Shown here: positions 58,007-64,000 of the stretch, one piece after another
Numbering within the stretch: the stretch's first letter is position 1
How the letters are laid out: every line of letters starts with the position of its first letter
Source of the DNA: Postechiella sp039985655
GTDB lineage: Bacteria; Bacteroidota; Bacteroidia; Flavobacteriales; Flavobacteriaceae
NCBI GenBank assembly: GCA_039985655.1
Contig: JBDWSF010000007.1
Span: forward strand, 1-64,000
Direction of reading: 5' to 3'
DNA length: 64,000 nucleotides
The notes under the pieces: generated by a model
What the model was told of the DNA's origin: nothing
The model's database searches: none
Seen by the model: the letters and a program-made list of their open reading frames with translations, nothing else
Position numbers and translations under genes: made by a program

Positions 58007-59424
58007 TTTCATTTATAACATCCATTATCGTATTAATTGCAGGCTATTTTATTTATGGAAAGTTTGTAGAAAAAATATTTGGAGTAGAAAAAGAACGCGA
58101 AACACCGGCTACAAGATTGCAAGATGATATAGATTTTATGCCATTGCCTACTTGGAAAATTTTTTTAATTCAGTTTTTAAATATAGCGGGTTTAGGTCCA
58201 ATATTTGGAGCTATAGCAGGGGCAATGTTTGGCCCTTCAGCTTTTTTATGGATTGTTTTAGGAACTATTTTTGCAGGTGCCGTTCATGATTATTTTTCGG
58301 GGATGCTATCTGTTCGCCATGATGGCTTAAGCATTAGTGAGGTAGTTGGTATTTATTTAGGACCAAAATTAAAACACTTCATGAGATTATTTACTGTGGT
58401 CTTGTTAATTTTTGTAGGGACCGTTTTTTTAGTAGGACCAGCAAAAATTATTGATGGAATGACAGATAATGCTTTAGGTGTTTGGATTTGGGTATCTATT
58501 ATTTTAGTGTATTATGTACTATCAACTTTATTACCTATTGATAAATTAATAAGTAAACTCTATCCTCTATTTGGTTTTGCGATGTTATTTATGGCAGTTG
58601 GATTAGGTTTAGCATTGTTTGTAGGTGATTATCATATACCAGAGTTGGTGCCATCCAATTTGGTAAACATGAAAACCAATCCAGAAGAAAACCCTTTATT
58701 CCCTATATTATTTATAACCATAGCTTGTGGTGCTATTTCTGGGTTTCATGCAACACAATCTCCTTTAATGGCACGTTGTATTAAAAATGAAACCTTAGGT
58801 CGAAAAGTATTTTACGGAGCCATGATTACAGAAGGTATTGTTGCATTAATTTGGGCAGCTGCAGCCATGGTGTTTTTTGGAAATGTAGAAGGCTTGAATG
58901 AAGCTATGGCAGCCAATGGTAATAATGCTGCATGGGCAGCCAATGAAATTTCGGTAAATATGCTTGGTAAAATTGGAGGCGTACTCGCTTTGTTAGGTAT
59001 TGTTGCCGCTCCTATTACTTCAGGAGACACAGCTTTTCGTTCTGCAAGATTAATTTTGTCAGATATATTTAAGATAAGTCAAAAGGCGCTTAAAAATAGA
59101 CTTTTATTAAGTGTGCCGTTATTTATCATTGCATTTGTGCTAACACAAGTAGATTTCGCTATAATTTGGCGTTATTTTGCTTGGAGTAATCAAACCTTAG
59201 CAATGGTTGTTTTGTGGACTATAACAGCGTATTTAATAAAAGAAAATAAAAACTATTGGATTACTTTAATACCAGCTCTTTTTATGAGTATGGTTTGCTC
59301 TACATATATTTTAATAGCTCCAGAAGGTTTTCAACTAAGCCATAATTTAGCTTATGGAGGAGGGGCATTAATAACGCTTGTTATTTTTATTTTATTTAAA
59401 ATATACATGAATAAAGTAACTTAA
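58003..59424 (+). CDS. cstA-like: CstA-family inner-membrane transporter
   Basis: A 473-residue protein with about 12 transmembrane segments. It carries CstA family motifs: FLNIAGLGPIFGAIAGAMFG, GAVHDYFSGMLSVRHDG, ACGAISGFHATQSPLMARC and APITSGDTAFRSARL. Members of this family take up pyruvate or peptides; in this locus a sugar-acid or other oxidation product is conceivable. Its start overlaps the SGAT protein by 4 bp, so the two are translationally coupled. It is shorter than typical E. coli CstA (about 700 residues), as many Bacteroidota homologues are. Confidence 0.8.
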   Translation: MISFITSIIVLIAGYFIYGKFVEKIFGVEKERETPATRLQDDIDFMPLPTWKIFLIQFLNIAGLGPIFGAIAGAMFGPSAFLWIVLGTIFAGAVHDYFSGMLSVRHDGLSISEVVGIYLGPKLKHFMRLFTVVLLIFVGTVFLVGPAKIIDGMTDNALGVWIWVSIILVYYVLSTLLPIDKLISKLYPLFGFAMLFMAVGLGLALFVGDYHIPELVPSNLVNMKTNPEENPLFPILFITIACGAISGFHATQSPLMARCIKNETLGRKVFYGAMITEGIVALIWAAAAMVFFGNVEGLNEAMAANGNNAAWAANEISVNMLGKIGGVLALLGIVAAPITSGDTAFRSARLILSDIFKISQKALKNRLLLSVPLFIIAFVLTQVDFAIIWRYFAWSNQTLAMVVLWTITAYLIKENKNYWITLIPALFMSMVCSTYILIAPEGFQLSHNLAYGGGALITLVIFILFKIYMNKVT

Positions 59425-59428
59425 ATGA

Positions 59429-59485
59429 GTAATAACCTAATGTCGTTTAAATGATTAAGATCATGACCGTATATTATTAATTCTG
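59429..59485 (+). promoter_or_regulatory. Possible degenerate PUL promoter site
   Basis: GTAATAACCTAATGTC (59429-59444) is followed by GTTTAAATGAT (59445-59455) and TAATTCTG (59478-59485). Spacing is 33 bp. Each part is a poor match, so this is only a candidate for the unit beginning at 59,602. Confidence 0.25.
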
Positions 59486-59601
59486 AAAATAGATTTATTA
59501 TTATGTATATGAGTTTGTTTAAACATATGTGGTTTTTTTAATAGTTTACAATTAAATAATGGGAAGAATATATTATTGGATTTATAATTATAATAATTAA
59601 G

Positions 59602-60666
59602 ATGAGATTACAAAAAATCATATTATTAGCACTAGTAGTAGTTTGTTTAGCTTGTAAGGACGAGGTTAAAATTACTTCTGATAAAATGACCTTTGAATAT
59701 ATTGGTCGAGCAGCCGAAAATGAAGGTATGCATGTTTGGGGATCATCTCCTATAAAAGGAAAAGACGGAAAAATTCATTTATACGCCGCACAATGGTCTA
59801 CAAAAACGCAACCTAAAAACTTTAGTGGTTGGTTTAAAGATTGTGAAATTGGTCACTATGTTGGTGATAGCCCAGAAGGCCCTTTTAAATATGTAGGTGT
59901 AGCAGTTGAAGATAAAGATGGTGTGTTCAATTCGCCTCACAATCCAACTATTAGTAATATAGACGGTCAATATCAACTTTGTTTTATTGTTAATGAAAAT
60001 AGCGATTTAAAAACACAACGCATTGTTATGTATGTGGCAGATGATTTAAATGATACTTGGAAACCTGCTAAAGGAGGTGAAGCCGATGGTACAATCTTAC
60101 GTCAGACAAAAGATTCAACAGTTTGGAATTATACAGCAAGATTGGGGGTTTCAAACCCTTCATTAATAAAGTACAAAGGTAAATACCTTTTATATCATAA
60201 ATCTGTGGTAAGAAAAGAACCTAAAGGATATGTTTATTCCTATGGTGTTGTAGTTGCCGATGCTGTTGAAGGGCCTTATGAGCACCAACCTACAAGAGTA
60301 ACCGAAGAGAAAATGCCACTTGAAGATGCTTACGCATTTACAATGAATGATTCAGTATATTTAATGAGTCGAGATTTTAGAGGTTCTTTAGGAAATAGAG
60401 GAGGAGGTTTGTTATGGAAATCTGGAGATAGTTTTTCTTTTCCAGCTGAAAAAACAGAACGTGCTTATGAAGATTTGCTTCACTATGTTGGAGAGGATCA
60501 CTTAAAGGAAGCAGTTTCATATAGAGGAAAAAAAGATGGACATTTGGAGCGTGCTCAAATTCTTTTTGAAAAAGGAATACCTGCGTATTTGTATTTAGCT
60601 ACAGGCGTTCAAACCAAACCAGGTTATGGTAGTAGCTCTCACGTGTTTAAAATTAAGTTTGAATGA
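59602..60666 (+). CDS. GH43/GH117-like propeller lipoprotein
   Basis: A 354-residue lipoprotein (lipobox VCLAC, Cys18). It has a five-bladed propeller pattern: HVWGSSPIKGKDGKIHLYAAQW, GVFNSPHNPTIS, SNPSLIKYKGKYLLYHKS, EDAYAFTMNDSVYLMSRDFRG and PAYLYLATG. The charged residues in HNPTI, NPSLI and EDAY sit where GH43/GH117-type enzymes keep their catalytic acids. It is predicted to be an exo-acting glycosidase for monosaccharide removal. The exact family is not clear. A gap of 177 bp after the CstA-like gene suggests a separate promoter. The SGNH hydrolase gene begins 61 bp downstream. Confidence 0.6.
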   Translation: MRLQKIILLALVVVCLACKDEVKITSDKMTFEYIGRAAENEGMHVWGSSPIKGKDGKIHLYAAQWSTKTQPKNFSGWFKDCEIGHYVGDSPEGPFKYVGVAVEDKDGVFNSPHNPTISNIDGQYQLCFIVNENSDLKTQRIVMYVADDLNDTWKPAKGGEADGTILRQTKDSTVWNYTARLGVSNPSLIKYKGKYLLYHKSVVRKEPKGYVYSYGVVVADAVEGPYEHQPTRVTEEKMPLEDAYAFTMNDSVYLMSRDFRGSLGNRGGGLLWKSGDSFSFPAEKTERAYEDLLHYVGEDHLKEAVSYRGKKDGHLERAQILFEKGIPAYLYLATGVQTKPGYGSSSHVFKIKFE

Positions 60667-60727
60667 AGTAAAGAACACAGAATTACTTATTGTTATATTA
60701 TCAAAAACCATTTTTAAATTATTACAA

Positions 60728-61375
60728 ATGAAATCACTTAAATATACCTATATACCTGTTGTTTTATGTTTAATATTTCTTACTTCCTGTAAATCAAAAC
60801 CTATTGTAATTGCAGCTATAGGAGATAGTATTACATCAGGGGCAAAACACAAAAAACAAAGCGAAACAGCATATCCTAAAGTATTGGGCGATTTATTAGG
60901 AAATGGCTATAACGTTGTTAATTGTGGAAGAAGTGGAGCAACAGCTTTAATAAATGGTAACCTGCCTTATTGGAATTGTAATGAATTTTCTAACGTTTTT
61001 GCGCTTCATCCAGATATTGTTACTATTAAATTGGGTACAAACGATACCAAACCAAATAACTGGAATGCTAAGGCATATAAAGAGAGTTACCAGTCTTTGA
61101 TAGATACTTTGTTAACTATACAGCCACAACCTAAAATATACGTGTGTTTGCCAGTTCCTGTTTTTTCTCATAATAAGTTTAAAATTAGAGGAGAAATTGT
61201 AAATAATGAGGTTGTCCCTATTGTGAAAGAATTGGCTCAAGAAAACAATTTATCTTTAATAGATCTCTATGAACCTTTTTTAGGTAAAGACGAACTTTTA
61301 CCAGATGGTGTGCACCCTGAGGAAGAAGGAGCTGCATTAATAGCTAAGCTAATTACTAAACAAATTAGAAAATAA
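60728..61375 (+). CDS. SGNH/GDSL-type esterase lipoprotein
   Basis: A 215-residue lipoprotein (lipobox FLTSC, Cys21). The start is set at MKSLKYTY because the longer frame reads through the previous gene and lacks a signal peptide. It has GDSITSG with Ser34, NCGRSGATA (Gly block), LGTNDTKPN (Asn block), and LPDGVHPEEEG near the end with the catalytic Asp and His. SGNH enzymes hydrolyse acyl or, in some cases, sulfate-like esters on glycans; here it may remove acetyl groups. It is the last plus-strand gene, convergent with the next gene 72 bp away. Confidence 0.82.
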   Translation: MKSLKYTYIPVVLCLIFLTSCKSKPIVIAAIGDSITSGAKHKKQSETAYPKVLGDLLGNGYNVVNCGRSGATALINGNLPYWNCNEFSNVFALHPDIVTIKLGTNDTKPNNWNAKAYKESYQSLIDTLLTIQPQPKIYVCLPVPVFSHNKFKIRGEIVNNEVVPIVKELAQENNLSLIDLYEPFLGKDELLPDGVHPEEEGAALIAKLITKQIRK

Positions 61376-61447
61376 AAATCAATAAAATATAATTATTCAT
61401 CATATTTAAATAGCATAAAACTACAAGATGCATGTTAATGTTTGGTG

Positions 61448-63616
61448 TTAATTAATTAGGATTTTTTTTGTTGTTTTAAGTCCCTTGTCATTCGTTAATT
61501 TCAAGATGTAAATGCCAGAAGAAAGAGCTCTAATATTAATTTTATAATTGCTCACTCCATCCAAAAGTATTATTTTTTCAGAAATGGCTAAAGCCCCTGA
61601 TAAACTTGTGATATCAATTCTTAAATTACTTTCGTTATTAGTTGAAACATAATCTAAATTTATCAGACTCCCTTTTTTTACTGGATTTGGATAAATATGT
61701 ACGTTGAATTCTTTTAAAGTTTTTAAGCTTAAAGTATTCTCTACTGCTATCAATTTCCATTGGACCCATTCACCTATCCAACTAGTTTGTCCAAAAGAAA
61801 CTTTATTCTCCCCATTAATATTTAACCTTCTATTATGAGCTTTATTATCAATAAACCAATTGTTACCTGTTTCAGTAAATTTCCATTGCACCGAATCATC
61901 AGAAGAGGGTTCGCCTACTATTTGAACAGAATCTCCATCACCAGTAACCTCAGAGACTCCTTGTAATCTCATACCATTAGCTACATTTTGAATATAAACA
62001 TAACCATCAATAGCATCTACAAGCTCCCATTTTGTATTCAACTCAGAATCTGAATTATTAACAGCAATAACATCTGTTTCTAAGTCATTACTTTTTAAGT
62101 GTAAATTGTTTCCAACATGTTCTATATTATACACAGCATGAGAAACTGTCCCCGACAATTTTACAACAACAAGGGAATGCGCAGGTAAATTGGTGGTAAA
62201 ACCATTTTCTGTAATTGTAATAGTTCCAGATTCAGAAAATGTAGGATTGGTATCGTAAGGACTATCTCCTGAAAAAACATAGCGTTTGTAATTAGAATTT
62301 AAATCAAAAGCTCCTATATTAACCGTCATGTCTTCAGATTCAAGAGATTTATTCATTAAATATAAAGTCATATTACCAGTATTGGGAGAATAACTACCAT
62401 AACTATAAGTATTTCCATGTACCTTACTATCAGGAATCATAATTCGTTCTTCTGATGTAGTGTTAAGAATTTTAATAGGCCAACCTGTAGCCGTTATGTT
62501 GTTAGACATATCATTTGTTAACCCATTTGGCGGACCTCCTAATCCAAATTCACCTTGCCATGGAGAATGTGTATTCCACATGTATTGATAAACAACGTTT
62601 TCGTTTTCTTGTTGAGTAAATAGCATATCAAACCAAGCCAAACCTTTGTATAGATCGTTTATATTTGACACATCACTATTCCAATTACCATTTGCGTTGG
62701 ATTCTGTAATTAAAATAGGTAAGTCAGGTTTATTTGAGTTGTTTATGGTATTTTGAGTATTTCTTACATTTTTATTTACATCAGCTCCGTTATAATTAAC
62801 AAATTCATCATAACTTTTATAAGGATCAGCAAATAAATATTGATGACAAGATGTAAAGTCAACTAAGTCGCTATTTGAGTCTAAAAGGTCTTTCAACATA
62901 GCAGTACTGCTTAATATTCCAGGTCCACAAGCTATACTAGGATCAGCTTGTTTCATTGCGGTTACAAAATCTGCATAAAGTGTATAATATTCATTTTTTG
63001 ATATAACATCAGGATGATGATCAATTTCGTTCCCTATTTGCCAATAGGCAACCTCGTATCCTTTCAATTTTGCATATTTAACCCATTCTACAGCTGAGGT
63101 TTTAAGTGTTTCATATGAAACGCCATTTTTATATTTATGACTTTGCGCATTTACAACAACCAAAGGTTTGATATTTTGTCTTTGGCAAATAGCCATGTAT
63201 TCATCAAAATCTAAATCTTTACGAAATGTACCATCTTCGTTTGTTGCCCAACTCCATTTGGTCACATCTGTATTTGAAAAATAACCAGGAATGGTAGTGT
63301 TACTAGCTACTTTAGGAACCAATGGAGAGCTTCCATAAGGAGGAATATCCCATAAATAATTATCTGCCAAGTGGCCGTACGGAAATCTTAAAGAACCAAT
63401 TTCCATTTCATTAAACCGTTCTTCATTTAAAGTATTTTTAGGTCTTTCTAAATCAGAATCCATCAACCAACAAGCATTAAACCCAGCGGCCCCGTTTTCT
63501 ATAACCCCTTTTTTTAAATTATATGGGTTAAAAACAACCGTTTGTTGTGCTATAATAGCTTCTGAAATCAGAAAAAAAAGAGCTATAAGAAATTTTTGCG
63601 AAGTAATATTTTTCAT
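61448..63616 (-). CDS. Clan GH-A glycosidase with ricin-type module and T9SS domain
   Basis: A 722-residue T9SS cargo. A signal peptide (EAIIAQ) leads into a large TIM barrel (about 25-420) with YWQIGNEIDHH (Glu197, acid/base) and ILITESNANG (Glu305, nucleophile). A beta domain follows (about 420-515), as in GH39, GH51 or GH79-type enzymes. A ricin-type beta-trefoil comes next (about 520-640, VYIQNVANGMRLQG, NNWFIDNKAHNRRLNI), then a type A sorting domain (HIYPNPVKKGSLINLDY). It probably acts outside the cell on the intact polysaccharide. It is transcribed towards the long plus-strand unit, so it forms the end of the PUL. Confidence 0.7.
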   Translation of the reverse strand: MKNITSQKFLIALFFLISEAIIAQQTVVFNPYNLKKGVIENGAAGFNACWLMDSDLERPKNTLNEERFNEMEIGSLRFPYGHLADNYLWDIPPYGSSPLVPKVASNTTIPGYFSNTDVTKWSWATNEDGTFRKDLDFDEYMAICQRQNIKPLVVVNAQSHKYKNGVSYETLKTSAVEWVKYAKLKGYEVAYWQIGNEIDHHPDVISKNEYYTLYADFVTAMKQADPSIACGPGILSSTAMLKDLLDSNSDLVDFTSCHQYLFADPYKSYDEFVNYNGADVNKNVRNTQNTINNSNKPDLPILITESNANGNWNSDVSNINDLYKGLAWFDMLFTQQENENVVYQYMWNTHSPWQGEFGLGGPPNGLTNDMSNNITATGWPIKILNTTSEERIMIPDSKVHGNTYSYGSYSPNTGNMTLYLMNKSLESEDMTVNIGAFDLNSNYKRYVFSGDSPYDTNPTFSESGTITITENGFTTNLPAHSLVVVKLSGTVSHAVYNIEHVGNNLHLKSNDLETDVIAVNNSDSELNTKWELVDAIDGYVYIQNVANGMRLQGVSEVTGDGDSVQIVGEPSSDDSVQWKFTETGNNWFIDNKAHNRRLNINGENKVSFGQTSWIGEWVQWKLIAVENTLSLKTLKEFNVHIYPNPVKKGSLINLDYVSTNNESNLRIDITSLSGALAISEKIILLDGVSNYKINIRALSSGIYILKLTNDKGLKTTKKILIN

Positions 63617-63701
63617 AGCTCATGTCAATTTGGAATAATTAATTATTATTCTGTTATTATAAAGTATAATTTACCTGAAGATTATGTTTTTGAAAGATAA
63701 C

Positions 63702-63759
63702 TAAACTTAAAACATTTGATAGGTCTATTTTGATTCAAAACAAGGGGTGTTTTCATTCT
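63702..63759 (-). promoter_or_regulatory. Possible variant PUL promoter (convergent GH-A gene)
   Basis: On the minus strand ACACCCC (gggg at 63744-63747) is followed by TTGTTTTGAAT and, 34 bp after the CCCC, TAAGTTTA. The downstream AATAGACCTATCAAA resembles AATAAGAACCTATAAA of site A. The GYAAC end of the 16-bp box is missing. The rest of 63,617-64,000 holds no gene I can support. Confidence 0.3.
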
Positions 63760-64000
63760 TTTTACCTCAAACAAGAATTATAACAGCTACATAAACAAAA
63801 TATGCTATTTTAAATATTATAATCAGAATCTCTTTGAATATCATGTTTATTTCAGAAATGGGAAACATAAACCCCCATATATTTAAACAAAACACCCCTA
63901 TTATATGAGATTAGATTAATTAGCTTTGTTAAGTAAAGTTATATAAAAAAAACATTTTAAATATAATTACAGAATATAGATGATGGTATTGGAATACAGA

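Noticed and set aside
60626..60727. A longer SGNH hydrolase starting at 60626
   Set aside because: The added residues overlap the previous gene and would hide the clear lipoprotein signal that begins at 60728.
1..64000. tRNA, rRNA or riboswitch genes
   Set aside because: No cloverleaf, ribosomal or known riboswitch pattern was recognised by eye.

Overview
The window looks like a chromosome segment from a marine member of the Flavobacteriia (Bacteroidota). The evidence is the low GC content, SusC/SusD pairs, many lipoproteins with a Cys lipobox, C-terminal type IX secretion (T9SS) sorting domains, and TAnnTTTG-type -7 promoter elements.

Region 1 (about 1-5,475) is an array of small genes, all on the minus strand, encoding a HEAT-like protein, membrane proteins, an S33-type hydrolase lipoprotein and a coiled-coil pair. 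They are separated by 135-200 bp imperfect palindromes whose ends resemble integron attC sites. An IS3-family element with a nonsense codon in orfB (5,476-6,664) cuts into the last palindrome. Next to it are a fragment of a second IS3-type transposase, a small Lys-rich repeat protein and terminator-like hairpins.

Region 2 (about 7,600-63,800) is a large polysaccharide utilization locus (PUL). It opens with a GH2 beta-galactosidase-type lipoprotein (7,748-10,945), followed by a decayed IS110-type transposase. A minus-strand operon comes next: SusC-SusD-SusC-SusD plus a DUF1735-like surface lipoprotein (12,765-23,390), with a second GH2 enzyme upstream. Plus-strand units follow. The first holds a sulfatase, a T9SS-exported esterase and two GH128-like enzymes that share one N-terminal module. 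Then come four tandem paralogues of a clan GH-A-like enzyme I cannot place in a family. The last long unit holds a GH-A enzyme with fibronectin III domains, two more sulfatases, a GH97-like protein, a GH117-like propeller, a large propeller-like lipoprotein, an FAD oxidoreductase, a predicted flavinylated (SGAT) protein and a CstA-like transporter. A GH43/117-like lipoprotein, an SGNH hydrolase and a convergent GH-A/ricin-type enzyme close the locus. The GH2, GH117-like and sulfatase set suggests a sulfated galactan of the agar/porphyran/carrageenan type, but I see no classical agarase or carrageenase. The endo-acting role may fall to the unassigned families.

The most notable signal is regulatory. 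At least seven putative promoters on both strands share one layout: a 16-bp box (consensus GYAACAWWTTnnnCCC), immediately followed by an 11-bp box (WTWATTGAGAA), then about 21 bp, then TAnnTTTG or a near match. They lie upstream of both GH2 genes, the susCD operon, the sulfatase unit, two units of the four-paralogue cluster and the long unit. This outlines a single regulon whose regulator is not encoded in the window.
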